The notes under the pieces are model-generated. The model had not been told where the DNA came from and did no database searches. It saw only the letters and a program-made list of their open reading frames with translations. From assembly GCA_016869735.1 (NCBI GenBank), contig VGDL01000005.1, positions 1-64,000 on the forward strand: DNA of 64,000 nt, in the 5' to 3' direction. The position numbers were made by a program, and so were the translations under genes. This stretch comes from Alphaproteobacteria bacterium (GTDB taxonomy: Bacteria; Pseudomonadota; Alphaproteobacteria; Acetobacterales; Acetobacteraceae). Below are positions 30,993 through 40,581 of this stretch, in pieces (position 1 is the first letter of the stretch; every line of letters begins with the position of its first letter).

Positions 30993-33900
30993 TTATCTGA
31001 AATCCCGGCTCGCGGGCAGCTTGGCCTGCGGCGGGCGGCGATCATCCTGCGGGCGGCGGATTTCATCGGCGCGGCCAAGCGCGGCAGCGGCCCAATCGCT
31101 GCCCGCTTCGCGCAACAACCCTTCCAGCAGATCGGAACGATCCACCAACCGGCGCGCAATCACATGGATGATCGGCACTTCGGCGTGGCGATCCTCTCGT
31201 TCCACCCGGCCTTCCACTTGCAATAGCCGCGCGCCACGCAAGGCACGCCGATCACGGGCAGCGATATCGGTATAGACCACCAGATTGGCGGTGCCGTGCT
31301 CATCTTCGATGGTGATGAAAATCACGCCCTTGGCGGAACCGGGGCGCTGGCGCATCAGCACCAAGCCCGCCAGACGTAGCAAGCGACCTGATGGCCATGA
31401 CTGCAAATCGCGCGTGTCGCGCAGCCCTTCGGCGCGGAGTTGCGCGCGCAGCAGCGCCAAGGGATGCCGCCCAAGCGTCAGGCCAAGCGCCGCGTAATCA
31501 TGCACAATATGCTCGCCCTCATGTTCCATCGGCAGCACGGGTTTTGCTTCCGGCAGGATGGGTGTTTCCTCTGCCAGGGCAGCATCCACGCCATCGCGCG
31601 GGGCGAATAGCGGCAAGTCGCGCGGCGTGCCCCGCGCACCGCGCGCGGCCCAGGCGGCATCGCGGCGGAGTACGCCGGGAAAGGCATTGGCGGCGGCGAG
31701 TGCGCTCAAGGCGCCTTGAGAAAGTCCGGCACGCCAGGCCAAATCCTCCACACTCACGAAGGGTGCGCCATTGCGCGCGGCGCGGGCGGCAAGCAAAGCC
31801 TCCGCTTCCCGTTGCGCCAGCCCTGCCACCAAACGCAACCCCAAGCGCAGCGCCAGGCCACCCGCGCTTTCGGGCGCTTCTTCCAGGCTGCTATCCCAAT
31901 CGCTGGCATTCACATCCACCGCACGCACAATCACGCCATGGTCCCGTGCATCGCGCGCGATTTGCGCCGGCGCGTAAAACCCCATGGGCTGGCTGTTCAG
32001 CAGCGCGCAGGCAAAAGCCGCCGGGTGGTGGCATTTCAACCAGGCCGAGGCATAGACCAGATGCGCGAAGCTTGCCGCATGGCTTTCAGGAAAACCATAG
32101 CTGCCAAAGCCTTCGATTTGCGCAAAAACGCGTTCCGCCAATTCCTGCGCGTAACCGCGGCGTGTCATGCCGGCCACCAGCTTGTCCTTATGGCGCGTGA
32201 CCAGCCCCTGTTGGCGAAAAGTTGCCATGGCGCGGCGCAATTGATCGGCTTCTTCGGGCGTGAAGCCAGCGGCGACAATCGCAAGCCGCATCGCCTGTTC
32301 CTGAAATAGCGGCACGCCAAGCGTGCGCCCCAAAACTTGTTGCAATTCATCAGGTGGGCCAAAGGCAGGATCAGGCGCGGGGTAGTCCACCGCTTCCAAG
32401 CCCTGACGCCGGCGCAAATAAGGATGCACCATATCGCCCTGAATGGGGCCTGGGCGCACAATCGCCACCTGCACCACCAGATCATAAAAGGCGCGCGGTT
32501 TCAGGCGTGGCAGCATATTCATCTGCGCGCGGCTTTCCACCTGAAACACGCCAACGGAATCCGCGCGCCGCAACATGGCATAGGTTTCCGCGCAATCGCG
32601 CGGCAGGTTTTCCAAAGCCAGCGCCAGGCGCCGATGCTGCCCCAGCAAATCAAAACTGCGCCTGAGGCAGGACAGCATGCCAAGCCCCAGCACATCCACC
32701 TTCATGATGCCGAGTGCATCAATATCATCCTTGTCCCATTCCAAAACGGTGCGGTCTTCCATCGCCGCCTGCGTCACCACCGCCAATTCCGTAAGCTTGC
32801 CGCGTGTGATGACAAAGCCACCGACATGGGTCGCGGTATGGCGCGGGAAATCCTGCAATTCCTCAGCCAATTCCAGCGTCATCGCCAAGCGCGGATCGCT
32901 AATGTCAAAGCCCTCATCCGCGGCCAATTCTGCAAGGCTCATCTCCCGCCCCGGTCCCCAGCCGGCCTTGGCGAGGCGCGCGGTGATATCCTCGCTCAAT
33001 CCCATCGCCTTACCCACTTCGCGAATGGCGCTGCGCGGGCGATAGCGGATCAGGGTCGCGCAAATCGCCGCGCGGTCGCGGCCATAGCGTTCGTAAAGAT
33101 GCTGGATCACCTCCTCTCGCCGGTCATGTTCGAAATCAATGTCTATGTCGGGTGGTTCGCCGCGGCTGGCGGAGACAAAACGTTCAAACAGCAGATCATG
33201 TTTTTCGGGATCAACGGCGGTGATGCCCAGCACATAGCAAACCGTGGAATTCGCCGCCGAACCGCGCCCCTGGCATAATATGCCGCGCGCGCGGGCGAAG
33301 CGAATAATCTCATGCACTGTCAGAAAATAAGGCGCATAGCCAAGATCATTGATCAGCTTCATTTCATGCGCGATGCGCGTGGTGATGGCATCCGGCACCT
33401 GCACCGGCCAACGCGCCGCGACAGCTTCGGCCACACGCGCTTCCAGGCTTTGCTGCGCAGTAAGGCCCGGGTCCAGCACCTCATCCGGGTATTCGTAACG
33501 CAAGTGATCAAGCGAAAAGCCGCGCGTTGTCGCCAGCACATCCAGGCTGGCCTGCAAGGCATCCGGGTAGCGCGCGAAAAGCCGTGCCATTTCGGCCGGT
33601 GATTTCAAATGGCGTTCGGCATTGGGTTCTGCCGCCTGGCCCAAGGCTTCCACGGTGCAGCGCAGGCGAATGGCGCTCAGCACATCCGCCAAGCGCCGGC
33701 GCGATGGCACATGATAACGGATATTGTTGGTGGCGAGCAGTCGCGCACCACTTGCTTCCGCCAAAGCCGCGTGGCGCGCAAGCAGCGCCGCATCATCACC
33801 CAATAAGGGGCAGGCGACCGCGATCAATGGCGGCAAGGCAAGGCGCAACCCGCCCAAGCGGCGCAAGGCGGCGGGCGCCACAGGCGGGATGGCGGCCAGC

Positions 33901-34265
33901 GCCATGCCCTCGGCCGCGTCGCACAGCATGGCGAAATCCAGCCGACATGCGCCCTTGGGCGCAGCCATGCGCCCGGCAGAGAGCAAGGCGGTCAGCCTTC
34001 CATAAGCAGCGCGATCAGCGGGCCAGACCAGCCATTCCGCGCCATCTTCCAGCCGCAGCCGGCAGCCCGGCGCGAAGGTGAGCCCCGCCGCCTTGGCCGC
34101 GCCATGCGCGCGCACCACGCCGGCGAGCCCATTGGTATCGCAAAGCCCGAACCCCGCATGGCCCAGCGCGGCTGCCTGTTCCACCAATTCCTCGGGGTGC
34201 GAGGCGCCGTCCAGAAAAGAAAAATTGGATCGCGCCGCCACTTCCGCATAGGCAGGCGCTTTCAT
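30993..34265 (-). CDS. dnaE2: Error-prone DNA polymerase III alpha DnaE2 (ImuC)
   Basis: 1090 residues from the ATG at 34265, overlapping imuB by ATGA. N-terminal PHP domain (YAEVAARSNFSFLDGASHPE), polymerase catalytic aspartates in EPPDIDIDFEHDRREEVIQ, the fingers motif YGFPESHAASFAHLVYASAW, and a C-terminal OB-fold (LRLAGLVLMRQRPGSAKGVI, FITIEDEHGTANLVV). It performs mutagenic translesion synthesis during the SOS response together with ImuA and ImuB. It converges on the enolase-like pseudogene with 3 bp between them. Confidence 0.96.
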   Translation of the reverse strand: MKAPAYAEVAARSNFSFLDGASHPEELVEQAAALGHAGFGLCDTNGLAGVVRAHGAAKAAGLTFAPGCRLRLEDGAEWLVWPADRAAYGRLTALLSAGRMAAPKGACRLDFAMLCDAAEGMALAAIPPVAPAALRRLGGLRLALPPLIAVACPLLGDDAALLARHAALAEASGARLLATNNIRYHVPSRRRLADVLSAIRLRCTVEALGQAAEPNAERHLKSPAEMARLFARYPDALQASLDVLATTRGFSLDHLRYEYPDEVLDPGLTAQQSLEARVAEAVAARWPVQVPDAITTRIAHEMKLINDLGYAPYFLTVHEIIRFARARGILCQGRGSAANSTVCYVLGITAVDPEKHDLLFERFVSASRGEPPDIDIDFEHDRREEVIQHLYERYGRDRAAICATLIRYRPRSAIREVGKAMGLSEDITARLAKAGWGPGREMSLAELAADEGFDISDPRLAMTLELAEELQDFPRHTATHVGGFVITRGKLTELAVVTQAAMEDRTVLEWDKDDIDALGIMKVDVLGLGMLSCLRRSFDLLGQHRRLALALENLPRDCAETYAMLRRADSVGVFQVESRAQMNMLPRLKPRAFYDLVVQVAIVRPGPIQGDMVHPYLRRRQGLEAVDYPAPDPAFGPPDELQQVLGRTLGVPLFQEQAMRLAIVAAGFTPEEADQLRRAMATFRQQGLVTRHKDKLVAGMTRRGYAQELAERVFAQIEGFGSYGFPESHAASFAHLVYASAWLKCHHPAAFACALLNSQPMGFYAPAQIARDARDHGVIVRAVDVNASDWDSSLEEAPESAGGLALRLGLRLVAGLAQREAEALLAARAARNGAPFVSVEDLAWRAGLSQGALSALAAANAFPGVLRRDAAWAARGARGTPRDLPLFAPRDGVDAALAEETPILPEAKPVLPMEHEGEHIVHDYAALGLTLGRHPLALLRAQLRAEGLRDTRDLQSWPSGRLLRLAGLVLMRQRPGSAKGVIFITIEDEHGTANLVVYTDIAARDRRALRGARLLQVEGRVEREDRHAEVPIIHVIARRLVDRSDLLEGLLREAGSDWAAAALGRADEIRRPQDDRRPPQAKLPASRDFR

Positions 34266-35752
34266 GGCAAATCGCCCTGCACCACCCAGCGCCCATCGGC
34301 ATGACAAAGCCAGAGCCTTTCACCGGAAGCGAGTTGCACGCGGTGATAATCCCGCGCCGGCGGCAGCGCGCCGCCATGCCACCATTCCGCTTCCAGCCGT
34401 AGCGGACCTTCGGCGCGGGTCAGCGCGTAATGCCGCCCGCGCCAGCGGAGCGCAGCGGGCGCGCCTTCGGCAAAGGCGGTGACCTGCACCGCTTCCGGCC
34501 GGCGGCGCAGCAGCACCGGCGCGGCGCGGGCACCCCAGCCGGGCGGGGTGGGGCTGGGTGCCTCATGCGGGGCGGCGGCGCGCCATTGCCGCTCTGGCCA
34601 ATGGCTCGGCAGCGGTGCAGGGCGGGCCAGGCGCAGCCTTTGGCCGAGGCGATCCAGCAGCTGCGCCAAAACCCCATCCGGGCGCGGCGCGGCGCCCATG
34701 GGCAGGGCGCCCTGCCCTTCCGCACCCATCGGGTCGGTCGCCAGGGCGTGCAGGGTGAAACGCTCAAAGCCGAGTTCCGGCGCCAGGCTGGTGAGCGGTT
34801 CGGCGAAAAGCCGCGCCAGATGGGCAGGATCGCGGTTGGGCGCGCCGGTGCCGATCATCAGGCGCTGTTCGGTGCCATCCACGCGCCAGGCGGTCAGACA
34901 CAACCGCCTTGCGCCAAGCCCGGCGCGGGAAAGCCGCGCGCAAAGCGCTGCCAGCAGCCGATCTAGCAAGGCGGCAATCGCCTCGGCGGTCAGGATCGGT
35001 TCCGGCAAGGCGCGGGTCACCGCCAGATCGGGCGGCGCGGCGATGGGGGTGATGGGCGGCGCGCGGCGGCCCGTGGCGGCATCCAAAGCATCCAGCAAGG
35101 GCGCGCCAAAGCGCCGGGCGAGCGGTGCGCGGGGCTGGCGCAGCACATCGCCAATGACGCGCAGCCCAAGCCGGGCGAGGTCTTCCAGCATGGCGCCCGG
35201 CAGGCGAAGCGCGGGGCCAAGTGGCAGGGGCGCCACGGCTTTTTCTTCTGCCCCTGGCTGGATGATCGGCGCATCACGCCGCACCCGCGCGAGCGCCATG
35301 GCGGAGGCCGCCGCGCTGGCTATGGCGCCTTGGGCAGAAAGCCCTGTCTTGGCCAATGCGCTGATCAGGCTTGCCAGCAAGGGCGCCTCACCGCCGAACA
35401 GATGATCGCAGCCGGTGATATCCAGCAGCAGCCCATCGGGGGGCAGGGCAGCGCTGATCGGGGTGAAGCGCTGCGCCCAAAGCGCCAAGTCTCGCAAGCC
35501 TGCGGCGCTGGCTTCCGGCTGGGCGGGCAAAACCTGCAATTCAGGCAGCAGGGCCTCGGCATCGGCCAATGCCTGGCCTGGCTCCAGCCCCGCCGCCGCG
35601 GCGTGATGATCCAAAGCCGCCAAAAGGCGCCGCGCGCCCTGCCGCGCCCAAAGCGCCAAGGGTTGATCCGCCGGCAGATCGGGGCGGGCCTGGCGCAAAT
35701 GCTCCGCCGCCCAGAAGGGCAGATGGACAGCAAGGTAGCGTCGGCCCTTCAT
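34262..35752 (-). CDS. imuB: ImuB, Y-family polymerase-like mutasome subunit
   Basis: 496 residues from the ATG at 35752, overlapping imuA by ATGA. Y-family layout: RRYLAVHLPFWAAEHLRQA, LLLDITGCDHLFGGEAPLLA, ASAMALARVRRDAPIIQPGA and the helix-hairpin region PGAMLEDLARLGLRVIGDVL. As in other ImuB proteins the catalytic acidic cluster of active Y-family polymerases is not evident at the N-terminus (HLPFWAAE). It bridges DnaE2 to the beta clamp. Confidence 0.92.
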   Translation of the reverse strand: MKGRRYLAVHLPFWAAEHLRQARPDLPADQPLALWARQGARRLLAALDHHAAAAGLEPGQALADAEALLPELQVLPAQPEASAAGLRDLALWAQRFTPISAALPPDGLLLDITGCDHLFGGEAPLLASLISALAKTGLSAQGAIASAAASAMALARVRRDAPIIQPGAEEKAVAPLPLGPALRLPGAMLEDLARLGLRVIGDVLRQPRAPLARRFGAPLLDALDAATGRRAPPITPIAAPPDLAVTRALPEPILTAEAIAALLDRLLAALCARLSRAGLGARRLCLTAWRVDGTEQRLMIGTGAPNRDPAHLARLFAEPLTSLAPELGFERFTLHALATDPMGAEGQGALPMGAAPRPDGVLAQLLDRLGQRLRLARPAPLPSHWPERQWRAAAPHEAPSPTPPGWGARAAPVLLRRRPEAVQVTAFAEGAPAALRWRGRHYALTRAEGPLRLEAEWWHGGALPPARDYHRVQLASGERLWLCHADGRWVVQGDLP

Positions 35753-36438
35753 CCGCCACCCGCTTCCAGATGCAGCGTATTGGTGGCGGCGTTGAAAGCC
35801 ACCTGCCACGGCCCCGCCGGCGCACCGCCGCGCTGGCGAAGCAAGCTCAGGCGCCAGCGCGGCGCATCGGCGCTGGCAAGGGGCGCGATATGCCAGCGCG
35901 TGCGCGCGGCAGAAGCACCGGCGGCGCCTTCCGGGCGGAGCAGCAGGCCGAAAACACCGCCGGCCTCGGCGGCCAGATGCAGGCGGCGCGTTGCGGTCAG
36001 ATCAAGCCCCTGCCCGCTGCCGGCCATCAGCACGGCGGCGCCCAAAGCGGGGCAGCGCAGGGCTTCTTCCATGGCCCAGAGTGCTTCCGGCCAGCGCGCT
36101 GCCCGCGCCAGGATCAGCTTGTCCGGCGCCAGGCCAAAAGGCAGCAGACCGGGCGGCCAGACAAGATTCGATTCCTGTTCGGTTGCAATCCACAGCACCT
36201 GCCCGCCGCAGCGCGCCAGCAAAATGGCGGCAAAAGCCACGCCAGATCCGGGGCTTGCGGCGCAAACTTCATGTAACGCGCCACGTGCGAGGCCGGCACC
36301 GATCAAGCTGGTATCAGCAAAAACCGGAATGGGCGCGCTGGCAGCACCCCCAGGGGCGCGGGTAGTCAGCCCTGCCAGGGTATCGCGCAGCCGGGCCAGG
36401 GCAGCGCTGCGGGGTGGAGAGGGGGTGTCGGCAGTCAT
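35749..36438 (-). CDS. imuA: ImuA, RecA-like mutasome subunit
   Basis: 229 residues. RecA/SulA-like core without a clear Walker A loop: ARGALHEVCAASPGSGVAFA, QVLWIATEQESNLVWPPGLL, ARAARWPEALWAMEEALRCP, ending PWQVAFNAATNTLHLEAGG. First gene of imuA-imuB-dnaE2; all three are joined by ATGA overlaps. Expression is expected to be LexA-controlled through the SOS box 22 bp upstream of the ATG. Confidence 0.9.
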   Translation of the reverse strand: MTADTPSPPRSAALARLRDTLAGLTTRAPGGAASAPIPVFADTSLIGAGLARGALHEVCAASPGSGVAFAAILLARCGGQVLWIATEQESNLVWPPGLLPFGLAPDKLILARAARWPEALWAMEEALRCPALGAAVLMAGSGQGLDLTATRRLHLAAEAGGVFGLLLRPEGAAGASAARTRWHIAPLASADAPRWRLSLLRQRGGAPAGPWQVAFNAATNTLHLEAGGG

Positions 36439-36459
36439 GGGAAAGAAAGCTTATCAAAA

Positions 36460-36474
36460 GAACAAAATAAGAAC
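36460..36474 (-). promoter_or_regulatory. SOS box (LexA operator), GAAC-N7-GAAC
   Basis: GAACAAAATAAGAAC on the plus strand, that is GTTC-N7-GTTC on the imuA strand, exactly the direct-repeat operator known for alphaproteobacterial LexA. It lies 22 bp upstream of the imuA ATG, in the divergent gap with the AtzG-like gene, in a locally AT-rich promoter stretch. Confidence 0.9.
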
Positions 36475-36554
36475 AATAGACTTATCGCGGCGCCCCTGTT
36501 CCCTCCCGCCCCAGGATTTCCCATAGTGCCGTCAGAGCAAAACAGGAGGTCCCG

Positions 36555-36749
36555 ATGGCCCAACCCCTCGATAAGGCGCAATTCGATGCGCTGATGGCCC
36601 GCGCCGGGCTTGATCTGACGGAAGCCGAAAAGGAAGGCATTCGCGCCGCTTCCGCCCATACCCAGGCCGCCGCCGCGCGCGTGCGCACCCCGCGTGAGGT
36701 CTCAGTGGAATCCGCCACCATCTTCACCCTGAAGGGGGCAGGCGCATGA
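36555..36749 (+). CDS. AtzG-like small amidase subunit
   Basis: 64 residues with AACAGGAGGT just upstream of the ATG. Sequence FDALMARAGLDLTEAEKEGI and RVRTPREVSVESATIF is of the GatC/AtzG type: a short helical chaperone or subunit that packs against an amidase. It overlaps the amidase gene by ATGA, so the two are almost certainly a complex. Confidence 0.75.
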   Translation: MAQPLDKAQFDALMARAGLDLTEAEKEGIRAASAHTQAAAARVRTPREVSVESATIFTLKGAGA

Positions 36750-38137
36750 CCAGCTTCCCCACCATTGCAAGTGCGGCGCGCGATATCGCCGCGAAGCGAA
36801 TTTCCCCGGTTGAGTTGATGAAGGATCATCTGGCGCGTTCAGAAAAGCTGAACCCGGCGCTGCATGCCTTTATCCGCTTCACGCCAGAGGTCGCACTGGA
36901 ACAGGCACAAGCAGCAGAAGCGCGGCAAGTCTCGGGCGCGCTGCGCGGGCCGCTTGATGGAATCCCCGTGGCGCACAAGGATATTTATGAGACGGCGGGC
37001 GTTACCACCACGGGCCATTCGCGCGTGCTGGAACACCATGTGCCGAAGGCGGATTCTGCCGTGGTACGGCGCTGGCGCGAAGCGGGCGCGGTGATGCTGG
37101 GCAAGCTCGCCACCCATGAATTCGCCTGGGGCGGGCCTTCCTTCGATCTGCCCTGGCCGCCCGCGCGCAATCCCTGGAACACGGAATGCTTCACCGGCGG
37201 ATCATCTTCCGGCACCGGTGCGGCGGTCGCTGCCGGCATGATCCTAGGCGGCACGGGGTCTGACACGGGCGGGTCCATTCGCGCCCCGGCATCGCTTTGC
37301 GGCATTGCCGGCATCAAGCCGAGCTACGGGTTATGTTCGCGCACCGGCGTGTTGCCCCTCTCCCAAAGCCTGGACACGACAGGGCCGATGGCCTGGACGG
37401 TGGAAGATTGCGCGCTGCTGCTGGATGCCATGACCGGGCATGACCCGGCCGATCCATCTTCCGCCAATCGCCCGCGGCCTGATCTGCTTTCCGGCCTTAA
37501 TGGTGGGGTAAAAGGGCTACGCATTGGCGTGATCCGCCATTTCCATGAGGATGACTGCAAAGTCAGCCCCGGCATGGCAGCGGGCATCGCGCATCTGACC
37601 AGCACGCTTGCCGCGCAGGGGGCGGAAATCCGTGAGGTGAAGCTCCCGCCGATGGCAGATTTCAACGCCGCCGGCTGGCTGATCCTGGCCGCTGATGCCT
37701 ATGCGGTGCATGATAGTTGGATGCGCGAAAAATACCGCGCCTATGGGGAGTTTCTGCGCGAAAGGCTGGCACTGGCTTCGACCATTACCTCGGCCGATTA
37801 CATCCAGGCGCAGCGCCGCCGGCGTGAATTGTGCGAAGCCGTTGCCGCCGCCATGCGCGATTGCGATCTGCTGGTGACCGCAGCGCAACCAGGTGAAGCG
37901 CGGCCCATTCATCAAATGACGAAATGGGCGTCTTTTGAGGTGCCAACTTTCACCATGCCCTTCAATGTCACCGGCCAGCCGGCGCTGACCGTTTGCACCG
38001 GCTTTGGTGCGGGCGGCATGCCGGTGGGCGCGCAGATTGTGGGGCGGCCATTTGAGGATGCAACCGTGCTCCGCGCCGGCCAGGCTTATGAATTGGCGGC
38101 GGGGTGGCGCGCGAAGCGGCCCGCGATGGCGGCGTAA
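36746..38137 (+). CDS. Amidase-signature hydrolase
   Basis: 463 residues. Ser-Ser-Lys amidase motifs: the lysine in DGIPVAHKDIYETAGV, then the Gly/Ser-rich FTGGSSSGTGAAVAAGMILG and GTGSDTGGSIRAPASLCGI. Closest in type to AtzE/GatA-like amidases because it is preceded by an AtzG-like partner; no gatB is nearby, so it is not the tRNA amidotransferase. Substrate unknown (an amide or carboxybiuret-like compound would fit the family). Confidence 0.87.
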   Translation: MTSFPTIASAARDIAAKRISPVELMKDHLARSEKLNPALHAFIRFTPEVALEQAQAAEARQVSGALRGPLDGIPVAHKDIYETAGVTTTGHSRVLEHHVPKADSAVVRRWREAGAVMLGKLATHEFAWGGPSFDLPWPPARNPWNTECFTGGSSSGTGAAVAAGMILGGTGSDTGGSIRAPASLCGIAGIKPSYGLCSRTGVLPLSQSLDTTGPMAWTVEDCALLLDAMTGHDPADPSSANRPRPDLLSGLNGGVKGLRIGVIRHFHEDDCKVSPGMAAGIAHLTSTLAAQGAEIREVKLPPMADFNAAGWLILAADAYAVHDSWMREKYRAYGEFLRERLALASTITSADYIQAQRRRRELCEAVAAAMRDCDLLVTAAQPGEARPIHQMTKWASFEVPTFTMPFNVTGQPALTVCTGFGAGGMPVGAQIVGRPFEDATVLRAGQAYELAAGWRAKRPAMAA

Positions 38138-38168
38138 TGCCAAGGGCGATCAAGGGCGCGCGAGAGTG

Positions 38169-39227
38169 TCACGCGCCCCTTTCGCCCGCCAATAGCGCGC
38201 GCTTGCGCCCAACACCCCAGCGATAGCCGGTCACGTCACCATCCTTGCCAATCACGCGGTGGCAGGGCACGGCGAGTGAGACCGGGTTTTGCGCGCAAGC
38301 CCGCGCCACCGCGCGGGTTGCTTTCGGCTCCCCCATCGCGGCGGCGAGCGCGCTGTAGGTCGTGGTGCTTCCAAGCGGAATGCCGCGCAAAGCTTCCCAA
38401 ACGCGGCGCTGAAAAATCGTGCCGCGCAAATCCAAGGGTAGGTCAAAGGCAGCGCGTGGTTCAGCGATGAAGGCGATGGCGCGTTTGGCGAATTCGCTGA
38501 TCTCTGCTGGCGCGGCTTCAATCCGCGCCTTTGGAAACCGTGCGCGCAAATCGCCTTCCAGCGCATCGCGGGTTTCGCCAAAACCAAGAAAGCACACGCC
38601 CTGATCGGTCGCACCAAGCAACAGGGGGCCGAAGGCGCTTTCTGCCCAGGCCATGCGAATGACCTCTCCGGCGCCGCCACGCCGCGCGCTGCCAGGGCGC
38701 ATGCCCAAATGCCGCGCGGTGTTTTCATAAACGCGGCTTTCACTGCCGAATCCTGCGCCTGCCACCGCTTCGGCCACCCGCGCGCCTTCGGCCAATGCGG
38801 CTGACAGGCGCTTGCCGCGCACGCCTTCCGCATAGGAACGCGGCGTGACGCCGGTGATGTCCCGAAACATCCGCTGAAAGTAATGCGGCGCATAACCGGC
38901 ACGCGCGGCGAGGCTTGCGAGCGACGGCATGGCTTCAGATGTTTCGATCATGGCGCAGGCGGCGCGCACCGCTTCCGCTTGCAAACGTGCGCGATCACCG
39001 CGCGGGTCGCAGCGCTTGCAGGGGCGAAAGCCGGCATCCTCGGCCGCCGTGCTATCGGCAAAGAAACGCGTGTGGCGCCGCAGTGGCGGTGGTGATGGGC
39101 AGCCGGGGCGGCAATAGATCCCTTGGCTGGTCACGGCATACAGAAAAGCGCCACAGGCCGGCGACGCATTGCGCGCCAGCACGGCGGCAAAGCGGGCATC
39201 ATCAAGATTTTCTGATGTGTCATTCAT
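38169..39227 (-). CDS. ada: Ada: regulator and O6-methylguanine-DNA methyltransferase
   Basis: 352 residues from the ATG at 39227; another ATG at 39263 would add 12. N-terminal zinc domain with C39, C43, C70 and C73 (IYCRPGCPS, PCKRC); C39 is the expected methylphosphotriester acceptor. An AraC-type HTH follows (LASLAARAGYAPHYFQRMFR, GVTPRSYAEGVRGKRL). The C-terminal methyltransferase has the acceptor C322 in LAVPCHRVIGKDG. Repairs alkylated DNA and activates adaptive-response genes once methylated. Confidence 0.95.
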   Translation of the reverse strand: MNDTSENLDDARFAAVLARNASPACGAFLYAVTSQGIYCRPGCPSPPPLRRHTRFFADSTAAEDAGFRPCKRCDPRGDRARLQAEAVRAACAMIETSEAMPSLASLAARAGYAPHYFQRMFRDITGVTPRSYAEGVRGKRLSAALAEGARVAEAVAGAGFGSESRVYENTARHLGMRPGSARRGGAGEVIRMAWAESAFGPLLLGATDQGVCFLGFGETRDALEGDLRARFPKARIEAAPAEISEFAKRAIAFIAEPRAAFDLPLDLRGTIFQRRVWEALRGIPLGSTTTYSALAAAMGEPKATRAVARACAQNPVSLAVPCHRVIGKDGDVTGYRWGVGRKRALLAGERGA

Positions 39228-39356
39228 GGGCGTATCTTCGGTCACGCAGGAAACCCGCGCCATCCGCTTTTTGCGTTCACTTGTTTCCTCTCCGGGCGCT
39301 CGTCCGCCTTTGGCGGCCGCAAGAGGCCCAATCTTTTACGGAAACCGCTTTACGCA

Positions 39357-39806
39357 TCAGGGCCGCCAAGTGCGGTGATAGGGGTGCCCCGTTCTGATCG
39401 CCTGCACCCGGTAAAGCTGTTCTGCCAGCATGCCGCGCACCAGAAAATGCGGCCAAGTGAGTGGGCCGAGCGAGAGGCGATATTCCGCCCGCGCCTGCAC
39501 TGCCTGATCCAAACCCTCCGCACCACCGATCATGAAGCACACTGCGCGCCCGGCCTCATCCCAGCGCGTCAGCAGCGCGGCCAGGCTTTCGGTATCGGGC
39601 GTGGCGCCGCCAAGGTCCAAAGCCACCGGCACGGCACCGGCCGGGATGGCGGCCAGGATGGCAGCCCCTTCGCGGCGGCGGATTTCCGCCGCGCTGCCGC
39701 GCGCTTCGGGGATTTCAAGCAATTCCGGCGCCGGGCGCAGCCGCGCCGCGTAATGGGCGTAAAGCGCCGCCTCTGGCCCCGGCTTGATGCGCCCGATCGC
39801 TACAAT
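39357..39806 (-). CDS. rlmH: 23S rRNA pseudouridine-1915 N3-methyltransferase; start codon non-canonical
   Basis: About 149 residues if translation starts at ATT (39806). Homology-like sequence begins [20 protein letters not shown] right after it, and continues to the SPOUT knot: [50 protein letters not shown]. The frame has no ATG, GTG or TTG between the stop at 39842-39840 and a TTG at 39722 that would delete the conserved N-terminus. So either ATT is used (as in infC) or the start was lost or frameshifted. Two bases after the rsfS stop. Confidence 0.85.
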   Translation of the reverse strand: MVAIGRIKPGPEAALYAHYAARLRPAPELLEIPEARGSAAEIRRREGAAILAAIPAGAVPVALDLGGATPDTESLAALLTRWDEAGRAVCFMIGGAEGLDQAVQARAEYRLSLGPLTWPHFLVRGMLAEQLYRVQAIRTGHPYHRTWRP

Positions 39807-39807
39807 C

Positions 39808-40581
39808 CTACTCCCGCGCGGCGTCGGCTTGCTCCGTCGTCACAGGGCTTTCCGGGCCCCACATGCGTTCCAGGCGATAAAGCTCTCGTGCATCGGGGCG
39901 GAACAGGTGGATCACCAGATCGCCCGCATCAATCAGCACCCAATCCGGTGAGGCTTGGATGGAATCGCGCCTTAAATGCAGCCCGACCTTGCCCAGCGCC
40001 TCATCCAAATGGGTCGCCATGGCTTGCAATTGGCGTTCAACCTGGCCGGTCGCGATGATCAGACGATCCGTATAATCCGCGCGGCGAGTCACATCCAGAA
40101 CAAGGATATTTTCGGCCTTGTCGTCTTCCAGGCTTTTGCGTGCGGCTTCCACCAGCATTTCCAGCCGGTCCGGCGCAATTTTTTCGCGCCGCTTGCTGCG
40201 CGTGCGGGTAATGCGCGGGGTCGCGGGCTTGGCTTCACTATTTGCCTTGGCAGCCGCTTTCGCCTTGGGCGTGGCCTTGCTGGGCTTGGTGGCGGGCTTG
40301 GCTTCTGCCGCCTTCGCGGCGGCGCGCTTTGGTGCCGCCTTGGTGGCCGCCGCCTTGGGCGCTGTGGCTTTTGGCTTGGCGCTGGTTTTGGGCTTGGCTG
40401 CGGGTTTGGCTTCTGGCGCCTTCGCAACGGCGCGCTTCGGCGCTGCCTTGGGCGTGGCTGCCTTGGGCGCCGCGGTTTTTGGCTTCGCGCTGGCCTTGGC
40501 CTTGGGCGCGGCGGCAGCTTTGGGCTGCGCCGGGGCGCGCCGCTTCGGGCTTTCTTCAGCCAGGGTGGGCTTGCGGGCTAT
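39808..40581 (-). CDS. rsfS: Ribosomal silencing factor RsfS with long Lys/Ala/Pro-rich N-terminal tail
   Basis: The conserved RsfS domain is the last ~116 residues ([59 protein letters not shown]). The same frame is open for about 141 residues further upstream, coding repeats such as [20 protein letters not shown]. At its beginning AGGAGG sits 5 bases before ATA (40581-40579), the position an ATG should have: [19 protein letters not shown]. The alternative is the ATG at 40158, which gives a normal short RsfS but has a poor ribosome site. RsfS blocks joining of ribosomal subunits by binding L14. In an operon nadD-rsfS-rlmH. Confidence 0.8.
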   Translation of the reverse strand: MARKPTLAEESPKRRAPAQPKAAAAPKAKASAKPKTAAPKAATPKAAPKRAVAKAPEAKPAAKPKTSAKPKATAPKAAATKAAPKRAAAKAAEAKPATKPSKATPKAKAAAKANSEAKPATPRITRTRSKRREKIAPDRLEMLVEAARKSLEDDKAENILVLDVTRRADYTDRLIIATGQVERQLQAMATHLDEALGKVGLHLRRDSIQASPDWVLIDAGDLVIHLFRPDARELYRLERMWGPESPVTTEQADAARE

